Source of the DNA: an uncultured Collinsella sp.
GTDB lineage: Bacteria; Actinomycetota; Coriobacteriia; Coriobacteriales; Coriobacteriaceae
NCBI GenBank assembly: GCA_900768435.1
Contig: CAAGCW010000002.1
Span: 1 to 43,663 of the forward strand
DNA: 43,663 bases
Reading direction: 5' to 3'
The notes under the pieces are model-generated. The model searched no databases and was not told the origin of the DNA. It saw nothing but the letters and a program-made list of their open reading frames with translations. Shown piece by piece: positions 37,098 to 43,663 of the stretch; the first letter of the stretch is position 1; every line of letters starts with the position of its first letter. Both the position numbers and the translations under genes were made by a program.

Positions 37098-38126
37098 ATG
37101 GCCAACAAAGTCACCCTCAAGCAGATCGCCCAGGAGGTGGGGCTTTCCCCCTCGTCGGTCTCGCTTGTTCTCAATAATCGGCCCTGTCGCATCTCGGAAG
37201 AAAACCGCAAGCTCATCAAAGAGGTCGCGGCGCGCAACCACTATGTTCCCAACCAGATTGCGCGCAGCCTGGTCATGCGCGAGTCGCGCACGCTGGGCCT
37301 TATCGTCCCTAACATCGAGAGCCGCTTTTTTGCCTCGCTCGCCGGTAGCCTGGAAAAGCGCTGCCGCGAGGACGGCTATGCGCTCTTCATTACCAGCTCG
37401 GGCGGAAGCGCCGATGACGATCTGGAGCTGCTGCGCCAGCTGGTGACGCGCGGCGTTGATGGCGTCTTCCTGGTGGTGGGTGACGAGTTCTCCGATGACC
37501 GCGCCCTGCGCGAAGAAGTCAGCCACCTGCCCATCCCGGCCGTAATGGTCGACCGTGCCATTGAGGGGCTCGAGTGCGACAAGGTGATGTTCGACCACGA
37601 GATGGGCGGCTATATGGCCACCCGCTATCTGATCGAGCAAGGTCATCGCCGCATCGCCTGTCTGGTTAATGCCCGCCGTTCCAATACGGGTCGCAAGCGA
37701 CTTGCCGGCTATGAGCGCGCGCTGCGCGAGGTTGGCCTGCCGATCGACGCGCGTTTGGAGTTTGAGAGCGAGTACTACATTCCGAGCGCATACGAGGCCT
37801 CGGAGGCAGTGCTCACAACTGACGCCACTGCCGTGTTCGCAAGCTCGGATAACATTGCCCTCGGTTTGCTCAAGCGCTTGCACGAGATGGGGAAGAGCAT
37901 CCCGGGCGATATCTCGGTGGTGAGCTATGACAACTCGGCGGCCGACGTTCTCTTTGAGCCGGCGCTGACCGCGATTGAGCAGGACCCTGGTGTCCTTGCG
38001 GAGCATGCTTTTGGCTGCATGTCCAAGCGTCTTGCCGGTAGGGGCGGCAGGCGTGCCGAAGAGGTCGTTCTGGAGCCGGAGCTTATCGTTAAGGACAGCG
38101 TGCTCGAGCTTACTAAACACAACTAA
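37098..38126 (+). CDS. LacI-family transcriptional regulator
   Basis: The N-terminal helix-turn-helix (residues about 5-27, VTLKQIAQEVGLSPSSVSLVLNN) and hinge helix (NQIARSLVMRESRTLGLIVP) are followed by a periplasmic-binding-protein-like ligand domain (about 62-335) with GGYMATRYLIEQGHRRIA. The length of 342 residues is standard. GGAAGGAG precedes the ATG. A palindrome TAAAC-AC-GTTTA overlaps the stop codon and two TAAAACGTTTT sites lie upstream of xfp, so this regulator most likely represses the phosphoketolase gene. The effector is unknown. Confidence 0.93.
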   Translation: MANKVTLKQIAQEVGLSPSSVSLVLNNRPCRISEENRKLIKEVAARNHYVPNQIARSLVMRESRTLGLIVPNIESRFFASLAGSLEKRCREDGYALFITSSGGSADDDLELLRQLVTRGVDGVFLVVGDEFSDDRALREEVSHLPIPAVMVDRAIEGLECDKVMFDHEMGGYMATRYLIEQGHRRIACLVNARRSNTGRKRLAGYERALREVGLPIDARLEFESEYYIPSAYEASEAVLTTDATAVFASSDNIALGLLKRLHEMGKSIPGDISVVSYDNSAADVLFEPALTAIEQDPGVLAEHAFGCMSKRLAGRGGRRAEEVVLEPELIVKDSVLELTKHN

Positions 38127-38135
38127 ACACGTTTA
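38124..38135 (+). promoter_or_regulatory. LacI-type operator half-sites at the end of the regulator gene
   Basis: TAAAC-AC-GTTTA is a palindrome with 5-bp arms that resembles the two operators 105-120 bp downstream. It could be an auxiliary operator allowing looping. Confidence 0.4.
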
Positions 38136-38228
38136 CCAATTTGCAGAGACCGAATGTGGAGCACCTGTGACAGTCAATGCCGCAGGTGAATGTCGCGTTT
38201 TGCTAATCGATGGGATTGATAAGGGTGG

Positions 38229-38272
38229 TAAAACGTTTTTTCACCATGATAAAACGTTTTAGCAAATATACT
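38229..38272 (+). promoter_or_regulatory. Two LacI-type operators and -10 box of xfp
   Basis: TAAAACGTTTTT (38229-38240) and TAAAACGTTTTA (38250-38261) are LacI-family palindromes whose centres are 21 bp apart, two helical turns. TATACT (38267-38272) is a good -10, and the second operator occupies the space between it and any -35. Binding would block transcription of xfp. Confidence 0.75.
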
Positions 38273-38330
38273 GGTCCCAACGAAAGGTTGCCGTATTGGA
38301 GGGTGACCGCACAGCGAAGGGACATAAACA

Positions 38331-40859
38331 ATGGCTAAAACACTGGGGACGCCGTGGCAAAAGCTGGGCCACGAGGTGCCGGCTTCCGAGCTCGAGGGCG
38401 TCGACCTGTATTGGCGCGCATCGAACTATCTGTCCGTCGGTCAGATCTACCTTCGCTCTAACCCGCTAATGCGCCCCGACTTTGTTGATGAGAAAACCGG
38501 TGAGGTGCGCGACTTCGGTCGTCCGGACGTTAAGCACCGCCTGGTTGGCCACTGGGGCACCACGCCCGGCATCAGCTTCCTGTTCGGTCACGTCAATCGA
38601 CTGATCGCCGACCACAACCAGAATGCTATCTTCTTGATGGGCCCTGGTCACGGTGGCCCCGCCGGTACTGCTCAGTCGCTGCTCGACGGCACCTACCGCG
38701 AGATTCGCCCCGACATCACCAATGACGAGGCCGGCCTGCAGAAGTTCTTCCGCCAGTTCTCTTATCCCGGCGGCATCCCGAGCCACTTTGCGCCCGAGAC
38801 GCCCGGTTCCATCCACGAGGGCGGCGAGCTCGGCTACACGCTCAGCCACGCTTACGGTGCCGTCATGGACAACCCGAGCCTGTTGGCCGTGGCCGTGGTG
38901 GGCGACGGCGAGTCCGAGACCGGCCCGCTCGCGACCTCTTGGCAATCCAACAAGCTCGTGAACCCGGCAACCGACGGTATCGTTTTGCCGATCCTGCACC
39001 TCAATGGCTACAAGATCGCCAACCCCACCATCCTCGCCCGCGTGTCCGACGAAGAGCTCACCAAGTTCTTTGAGGGCATGGGCTATAAGCCGCACTTCTT
39101 TGTCGCCGGCTTTGACGACGAGAGCCACGCAAGCATTCATGCGCGTTTCGCTGCCCTGTTTGAGCAGGTCTTCGATGAGATCTGTGACATCAAGGCAACC
39201 GCGCAGGCCCAGGCCGCCGCAGGCGAGACCGTGGTCCGCCCGGCCTACCCCATGATTGTGTTCCGCACGCCCAAGGGCTGGACCTGCCCCAAGCAGATCG
39301 ACGGCAAGAAGACCGAGGACTCCTGGCGCGCGCATCAGGTGCCGCTGGCGAGTGCCAAGGACACCCACGAGCACTTCCGCGTGCTGCGCGAGTGGCTGCG
39401 TTCCTACAAGCCCGAGGAGCTCTTTACGCCCGAGGGCCAGGTGCGCCCCGAGGTGACGGCCTTTATGCCGACCGGCGAGCTGCGCATCGGCGCCAACCCC
39501 AACGCGAACGGCGGTAAGGTGCGCCGCGAGCTCGAGCTGCCCGATATTCATGCCCACGAGGTCCCCGTCGCAACTAAGGGTCATGGCTGGGGCTCTACCG
39601 AGGCCGCCCGCGTCTTTGGTGAGTACACTGCCGACGTTCTGGCCAATAACATGGATGACTTCCGCATCTTCGGTCCCGACGAGACCGCGTCCAACCGCCT
39701 GCAGGCTGCCTACAAGGTGACCAAGAAGCAGTGGGACGCCGGCTTCTATGAGGACGATGCCAACGACGAGCTGCTTGCCGGCTCCGGTAAGGTTGTCGAG
39801 CAGCTGTCCGAGCACCAGTGCGAGGGCTTTCTCGAGGCCTACGTGCTCACCGGCCGCTCCGGTGTGTGGAGCTCCTACGAGAGCTTTGTCCACGTGGTCG
39901 ATTCCATGGTCAACCAGCACTGCAAGTGGCTCGAGGCCACCAAGCGCGAGATTCCGTGGCGTGCTCCCATCAGCGGACTCAACATTTTGCTGTCGAGCCA
40001 TGTCTGGCGCCAGGACCACAACGGCTTCTCGCACCAGGACCCCGGCTTTATCGACCTGCTGCTCAACAAGGCCAACGATACGCATATCGTGAATGCCTAC
40101 TATCCGGCTGACGCCAACATGGCGCTTGCCGTGGCCGAGCGCGTCTACCAGTCCACCGACTGCGTCAACGCCATCTTCTGCGGCAAGCAGCCCGCCCCGA
40201 CCTTCCAGACGGTCGACGAGGCCTGCGCCGAGCTCGCCGAGGGCGTCGCGACGTGGGAGTGGGCATCGACCGCCGACTCGCTCGCCGAGGCAGACGTCGT
40301 GGTCGCCACGTGCGGCGACGTGCCGACGCTCGAGGCTCTGGCTGCAACCGATATGCTGCGCGAGCTGGGTGTTAAGGTGTGGTTCGTCAACGTGGTCGAT
40401 CTGCTCAAGATCCAAAACGTCTGCGAGAACGACCAGGCCATCAGCGATGAGCGCTGGGCCGAGCTGTTCGGCTGCGGCGAGAAGCCCGTGCTCTTCGCCT
40501 TCCACGCCTATGCCGGCACGATTCGCCGCCTGATCTGGAACCGCGCCGGCCACGACGCCTTCCGCGTCCATGGCTACGAGGAGAAGGGCTCCACGACCAC
40601 GCCGTTCGACATGCTGCGTCTGAACAACATGGATCGCTGGGCTTTGGCCGCCGACGTGCTGCGCATGGTCGACGCCGACGGGTACGCCGAGCAGATTGAC
40701 AAGTGGGAGGCATTCCGCACCGAAGCCTTTGAGTTCGCGTGCGACGAGGGCTACGATCACCCGGCCTTTACCGACTGGGTCTGGCCCGACGCCGCAGCTG
40801 CAACCGCTGCCGACGGTGCGCTTTCCGCAACGCAGATGACCGCGGGCGACAACGAGTAG
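38331..40859 (+). CDS. xfp: Xylulose-5-phosphate/fructose-6-phosphate phosphoketolase
   Basis: Phosphoketolase is a thiamine-diphosphate enzyme that cleaves xylulose-5-P (and in dual-specific forms fructose-6-P) with phosphate to acetyl phosphate and a shorter sugar phosphate. The N-terminal segment has WRASNYLSVGQIYL and GHWGTTPGISFLFGH. The TPP site is VVGDGESETGPLATSWQ, and GPGHGGPAG and SYPGGIPSHF are family hallmarks. It has 842 residues, slightly longer than the common 790-830, with an Ala-rich C-terminal tail. It lies 204 nt downstream of a LacI-type regulator with matching operators in between. Substrate preference cannot be decided from sequence alone. Confidence 0.95.
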   Translation: MAKTLGTPWQKLGHEVPASELEGVDLYWRASNYLSVGQIYLRSNPLMRPDFVDEKTGEVRDFGRPDVKHRLVGHWGTTPGISFLFGHVNRLIADHNQNAIFLMGPGHGGPAGTAQSLLDGTYREIRPDITNDEAGLQKFFRQFSYPGGIPSHFAPETPGSIHEGGELGYTLSHAYGAVMDNPSLLAVAVVGDGESETGPLATSWQSNKLVNPATDGIVLPILHLNGYKIANPTILARVSDEELTKFFEGMGYKPHFFVAGFDDESHASIHARFAALFEQVFDEICDIKATAQAQAAAGETVVRPAYPMIVFRTPKGWTCPKQIDGKKTEDSWRAHQVPLASAKDTHEHFRVLREWLRSYKPEELFTPEGQVRPEVTAFMPTGELRIGANPNANGGKVRRELELPDIHAHEVPVATKGHGWGSTEAARVFGEYTADVLANNMDDFRIFGPDETASNRLQAAYKVTKKQWDAGFYEDDANDELLAGSGKVVEQLSEHQCEGFLEAYVLTGRSGVWSSYESFVHVVDSMVNQHCKWLEATKREIPWRAPISGLNILLSSHVWRQDHNGFSHQDPGFIDLLLNKANDTHIVNAYYPADANMALAVAERVYQSTDCVNAIFCGKQPAPTFQTVDEACAELAEGVATWEWASTADSLAEADVVVATCGDVPTLEALAATDMLRELGVKVWFVNVVDLLKIQNVCENDQAISDERWAELFGCGEKPVLFAFHAYAGTIRRLIWNRAGHDAFRVHGYEEKGSTTTPFDMLRLNNMDRWALAADVLRMVDADGYAEQIDKWEAFRTEAFEFACDEGYDHPAFTDWVWPDAAAATAADGALSATQMTAGDNE

Positions 40860-40886
40860 GTAGGCATCCGGGACGGTCTCGCGCTG

Positions 40887-40971
40887 GGGCCCTGCCCGGC
40901 GGGATGACTTAGTCCGGGGAAGTGGGCTTCGCGAACTTCCCCGGACTAAGTCATCCCGCCGGGCAGGGCCC
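40887..40971 (+). repeat. Type B long palindrome, copy B1
   Basis: Perfectly complementary 36-nt arms (40887-40922 and 40936-40971) flank a 13-nt centre, tgggcttcgcgaa. An outer cggtc / gaccg pair (40874-40878 and 40976-40980) may extend the structure. It begins 27 nt after the xfp stop (14 nt if the outer pair is counted). There is no clean U-tract behind it, yet it is the only hairpin that could end the xfp message. Confidence 0.92.
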
Positions 40972-41083
40972 TCTCGACCGTTTCGTTTTGCGGGGGCTGA
41001 TTATTTTTAATGAAATAGGGATTTTGCTGACGCTGCCTTGGAAGCTGCGCATGCAACTCTGGTCAGCTAGCAATACATTGCCG
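40972..41083. other. Spacer between inverted copies B1 and B2
   Basis: These 112 nt hold no gene and no clear structure beyond an AT-rich stretch near 41000-41030. They separate two oppositely oriented type B palindromes. Confidence 0.5.
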
Positions 41084-41158
41084 GGGCCGGGGCGGCCTGG
41101 TTAGGTTTTGGAAGTTCGCGAAGCCCACTTCCAAAACCTAACCAGGCCGCCCCGGCCC
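41084..41158 (-). repeat. Type B long palindrome, copy B2 (inverted)
   Basis: Perfectly complementary 31-nt arms (41084-41114 and 41128-41158) flank a 13-nt centre that is the exact reverse complement of the B1 centre. The four bases next to the centre on each side are also shared; beyond that the arms have nothing in common with those of B1. Confidence 0.92.
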
Positions 41159-41276
41159 TCGTTCGTACTCCCCGCTGGGCGAGCCGTAGATGCCACGCAC
41201 CGATGCGGTAAAGCGGCGACTTGAAATTGGTGCTATATTCAGCTTGAGTTGTTTAATGCTAGTACGGGAGGCTGAT

Positions 41277-41765
41277 ATGGGGCTGTTCAAGAAGAAAAAC
41301 CCGCAGGATGCCTTTGATCCCGATGTGTTTACCATCACGGATACGATTTTGGACCCGCCGCGCTTTACATTTTTGCCGGCTATCTACCAGGATGCCACGC
41401 GCCGCAAGTGGGCCGTGCATCAGCGTGGAGCGACCCCGAAGATTTTTGACTACGCGGACGTGCTGCAGTGCGAGATTGTCGAGACCGGAAATCCCGAGGA
41501 TGTGCCGGAGCTCAGCAATCGTGAACTCGCCCAGCAGATTTTGATTAATCCAGCTCAGGCTACCAAAAACAACGCCGCCAAGCGTAATATGTGCCTTGGT
41601 ATGGGTGTCATCGTTGCCGTGCAAACCGGCGAGGATGAGATTTCTAAGCTTGAGATTCCGGTGACCGCGGGCGAAGTCAAGCGAGACTCCGGCCTATATC
41701 GGTCGTATCGGAACGTTGCGGAGCAGATAAAAGAAGCCTTCGACGCCATGGGGCGTCCGGAGTAA
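41277..41765 (+). CDS. Hypothetical protein of 162 aa
   Basis: I do not recognise this protein firmly. It is soluble, with no membrane segment or signal, and begins MGLFKKK. The stretch with VHQRGATPKIFDYADVLQCEIVE recalls the PH-like beta-rich part of DUF4428-type proteins, but the zinc-ribbon start of that family is missing. GGGAGG stands before the ATG, and an extended -10 (TGCTATATT, 41231-41239) could be the promoter. It is followed by two GntR regulators after 38 nt and may be co-transcribed with them. Confidence 0.75.
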   Translation: MGLFKKKNPQDAFDPDVFTITDTILDPPRFTFLPAIYQDATRRKWAVHQRGATPKIFDYADVLQCEIVETGNPEDVPELSNRELAQQILINPAQATKNNAAKRNMCLGMGVIVAVQTGEDEISKLEIPVTAGEVKRDSGLYRSYRNVAEQIKEAFDAMGRPE

Positions 41766-41803
41766 TGATGCCCGCAGCAGCAAGCGGTTGAGGAGCCTTG
41801 CCC

Positions 41804-42571
41804 ATGTCGAGTGAACCATATGCGATTCCGCCCAAAGATCGCGCCTTTGAGGGCATTCGTTGGTATATCAAACATTATGACCTGCGGGGTGGCGACCGGC
41901 TGCCCGCCGAGCGTGTGCTCTGTGAAGCGCTGGGTGTGTCGCGCACGGCGTTGCGCGCCGCGATCACGCGCCTTATTTCGTGCGGAACTTTGGAAAGCCG
42001 CCGTGGTTCGGGCACCTATGTGTGCCCGCCCAAACCGCTGAACATCTTTCAGGAAACGTGGAACTATACGCAGGCGGTGGAGAGGGTTGGCTCAAAGTCG
42101 ACCGCACGCCTGATATGGTCCAAGGTCGCGTACGCCGATATCGATTTGGCCCAAAAAGCCCAGATCGATCTGGGCATGCCGCTCTTCTGCATTCGGCGCG
42201 TGCGCGTGGTCAATGGTTCCCCGGCGTCAATCGAGACGGCTTACGTCAATCTGTCTTTGTGCCCCTCGCTTCCCGATCACGATTTTGAGCAGGAGAGCCT
42301 CTACGACGTTTTGCTTAAAGAGGGGAATGTCCATGTGGCGCACGGTAAGGAGCATATTTCCATCAGTCGCCTGAATGCCGACGAGGCTAAGTTGCTGGAT
42401 GCCCAGGAAGGCACGCCGGTGTTTTATAAGACTTCGCACGAGCGCGACGAGAACGATGGCTTTGTCGAGTATTGCAAGTCCGTGATTCTGCCGACCAAGT
42501 ATCGTTTTGCCGATAACGGCGAGGCAGACGGCGTTGCGACGAAGGTAGGTGTCGAATGGCTGATGCAGTAG
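41804..42571 (+). CDS. GntR-family regulator with UTRA domain (first of a tandem pair)
   Basis: The winged helix at residues about 12-75 reads GIRWYIKHYDLRGGDRLPAERVLCEALGVSRTALRAAITRL...RRGSGTYVCPP. The UTRA ligand domain occupies about 95-240. AGGAG eight bases upstream supports ATG 41804. The protein has 255 residues. It overlaps the next gene by 16 nt, so the two regulators are translationally coupled and may act together, perhaps as a heteromer. Confidence 0.9.
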   Translation: MSSEPYAIPPKDRAFEGIRWYIKHYDLRGGDRLPAERVLCEALGVSRTALRAAITRLISCGTLESRRGSGTYVCPPKPLNIFQETWNYTQAVERVGSKSTARLIWSKVAYADIDLAQKAQIDLGMPLFCIRRVRVVNGSPASIETAYVNLSLCPSLPDHDFEQESLYDVLLKEGNVHVAHGKEHISISRLNADEAKLLDAQEGTPVFYKTSHERDENDGFVEYCKSVILPTKYRFADNGEADGVATKVGVEWLMQ

Positions 42572-43269
42572 AAGACTTGCCGGTTTACAAACAAATTCGC
42601 CGCTGCATTGCGGAGCGAATCGAGCGCGGCGACTACCCGACGGGCTCGATGATTCCGTCCGAAAACGAGCTGGCCGAGGAGTTTGGCACGACGCGCCTGA
42701 CAATCCGAAGTGCCATGGACGAGCTGGTCAAAAGTGGCCAGATTCGTCGCGTGCAGGGCAAGGGCGCCTTTGTGGGACACAAATGGTTTGACGAGCACGA
42801 ACGCAAGGGCGGCTTCCGTCAGTCGGTTCTGGCGTCGGGCGCGACGCCGTCGGTGCGCATTCTGGCGCGCTCCAAACGCTACGCCGGGCCGTATTACGCC
42901 GACCTGTTTGGCATCGCCGAGGACGATCTGCTTTACTCGGTGCGCCGTCTCAACTGCATTGATGGGGAGCCCGTGTCGATCGAGATGACACTGATTCCGT
43001 GTCTGCTGTTTCCGGGCATCGAAGACGTGGACATTTCGGTCTTCAGCCTGTTCGAGACCTACGACATGTTGGGGCGCAAGCCGGACAAGTCGATTGAGAA
43101 ACTCGATATTGAAGCGCTGGGCGCACGCGATGCGAGTTTGCTCAATCTTGAGCCGGGCGATCTGGCGCTCGTACTGGAATGCCTGACCTATGACTCGAGT
43201 GGGCAGGCGATCGAGCATGCCAAGTCTTTTAACCGCGGCGATGCCGGCGGATATACCTACAACTATTAG
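42556..43269 (+). CDS. GntR-family regulator with UTRA domain (second of a tandem pair)
   Basis: The winged helix at residues about 8-75 shows VYKQIRRCIAERIERGDY...IPSENELAEEFGTTRLTIRSAMDEL, then RVQGKGAFV. A UTRA domain follows (about 90-232). GGTAGG lies before ATG 42556, inside the upstream gene. The protein has 237 residues and is clearly diverged from the first regulator. The gene directly downstream may encode a sugar enzyme, so an amino-sugar or fructosamine-type effector is possible. Confidence 0.9.
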   Translation: MADAVEDLPVYKQIRRCIAERIERGDYPTGSMIPSENELAEEFGTTRLTIRSAMDELVKSGQIRRVQGKGAFVGHKWFDEHERKGGFRQSVLASGATPSVRILARSKRYAGPYYADLFGIAEDDLLYSVRRLNCIDGEPVSIEMTLIPCLLFPGIEDVDISVFSLFETYDMLGRKPDKSIEKLDIEALGARDASLLNLEPGDLALVLECLTYDSSGQAIEHAKSFNRGDAGGYTYNY

Positions 43270-43275
43270 CGTCTA

Positions 43276-43310
43276 GAGCATCCTCGTGCACGGCGAGGTG
43301 CTCATTTTTT
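43276..43310 (+). terminator. Terminator of the tandem gntR genes
   Basis: A stem of gagca-cctcg with cgagg-tgctc (one bulged T) is followed by six Ts, 6 nt after the stop. Confidence 0.85.
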
Positions 43311-43386
43311 ACGGACATGTGTCGCATGACCGATGAGCGGCAAAAACTGACCGTCTACCGAGAGGGGAGGATGAAATCAAAAAATC

Positions 43387-43523
43387 GGTATTAAAAACGG
43401 CTAACCTGTAATCGTTCACTGGTATTAAGAACCTTTGAATTGTTGAGCTTGGGACCAAGATGTCCACAAGGTTAAGCGGCGAGACGGGGCGGCAAGCCCG
43501 TCCATTCCGTGCGACAATTCAAA
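43387..43523 (+). promoter_or_regulatory. Operator-like direct repeats and structured leader before the last gene
   Basis: GGTATTAAAAAC (43387-43398) and GGTATTAAGAAC (43421-43432) are direct repeats 34 bp apart and could bind one of the GntR proteins. Downstream, tttgaattgt (43434-43443) is perfectly complementary to acaattcaaa (43514-43523), closing an 90-nt domain that contains a second hairpin (gacggg / cccgtc). The leader therefore looks structured. Confidence 0.45.
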
Positions 43524-43544
43524 CTGCTCGTGAAAGGAGCGGGA

Positions 43545-43663
43545 ATGAAGGAGACCGAGAAGATCGAGATCATGCACTTCGACCAGGAGGGCTACCTCGA
43601 GGACGGCAGGAACGTCTACGAGGCCGGCAAGAAGATGACCGCGCTGGCCGACCGCGTGCACGA
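43545..43663 (+). CDS. Partial gene, possibly an SIS-domain sugar isomerase/deglycase
   Basis: Only the first 39 residues are inside the window. The frame starts at ATG 43545 behind GAAAGGAG and runs open to the window end. The segment EIMHFDQEGYLEDGRNVYEAGKK resembles, from memory, the start of SIS-domain proteins that act on phosphorylated amino sugars. Codon use is strongly GC-biased, as in highly expressed genes. The adjoining UTRA-type regulators fit a sugar-linked function. The functional call is tentative. Confidence 0.45.
   Translation, partial: MKETEKIEIMHFDQEGYLEDGRNVYEAGKKMTALADRVH

Noticed and set aside
38466..40760. A 764-codon minus-strand frame opposite xfp
   Set aside because: It lies antisense to a clearly conserved phosphoketolase and shows no recognisable motif.
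43372..43395. A 7-codon frame before the last gene as a leader peptide
   Set aside because: The purine-rich site is directly against the ATG, leaving no spacing, and no codon run or terminator suggests attenuation.

Overview
The window comes from a high-GC Gram-positive gut bacterium of the Coriobacteriia. The 16S rRNA variable regions, the gene content and the codon use fit the genus Collinsella (C. aerofaciens or a close relative). This is judged by eye, not by a database search.

Layout. 1-5.4 kb: a complete rRNA operon (16S-23S-5S, no tRNA in the spacer) closed by a strong terminator. 5.4-12.3 kb: a tight six-gene housekeeping operon, acpS - nnr - alr - family-4-type uracil-DNA glycosylase - tsaE - a three-domain TsaB-RimI-TsaD fusion. 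12.3-17.4 kb: a CstA-type transporter behind a long leader that encodes a 14-residue Ile/Val-rich peptide followed by an intrinsic terminator, then a large low-complexity protein ending in a JetD/topoisomerase-VI-like Toprim domain. 17.4-18.3 kb: a gene-free, repeat-dense stretch (a 230-bp MITE-like element, a REP-like palindrome, tRNA fragments) and tRNA-Gln. 18.4-23.0 kb, minus strand: a peptidoglycan-binding protein, a polyprenyl synthetase, and a PTS EIIC-EIIB-HAD phosphatase fusion read divergently from a GntR/UTRA regulator. 24-35 kb: an alpha-glucan module (CUT1 ABC importer genes and MsmK-type ATPase, then glgP, malQ and galE on the minus strand). 34.5-41 kb: a secreted coiled-coil/CHAP hydrolase, murB, and a LacI regulator upstream of phosphoketolase xfp. 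41-43.7 kb: a small hypothetical gene, two overlapping GntR/UTRA regulators, and the start of a gene that may encode an SIS-domain sugar enzyme.

How the genes work together. The ABC importer, GlgP, MalQ, GalE, the PTS-phosphatase fusion and phosphoketolase together describe uptake and phosphorolytic breakdown of alpha-glucosides and their fermentation. GTTTAAAC-type palindromes recur in front of the PTS/gntR pair, the ABC operon and malQ-glgP, which suggests shared control.

The strongest candidate for something undescribed is a family of long, nearly perfect palindromes lying between genes. Four copies (type A: 12327, 12607, 17386, 35732) share a ~69-nt centre, and two more (type B: 40887, 41084) share a different 13-nt centre. 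In every copy the 31-39-bp arms around the centre are unrelated in sequence to the other copies yet pair with each other almost perfectly. The inner hairpin of type A shows compensatory changes. Four copies start within 2-27 nt of a stop codon, and A1/A2 and B1/B2 form inverted pairs.
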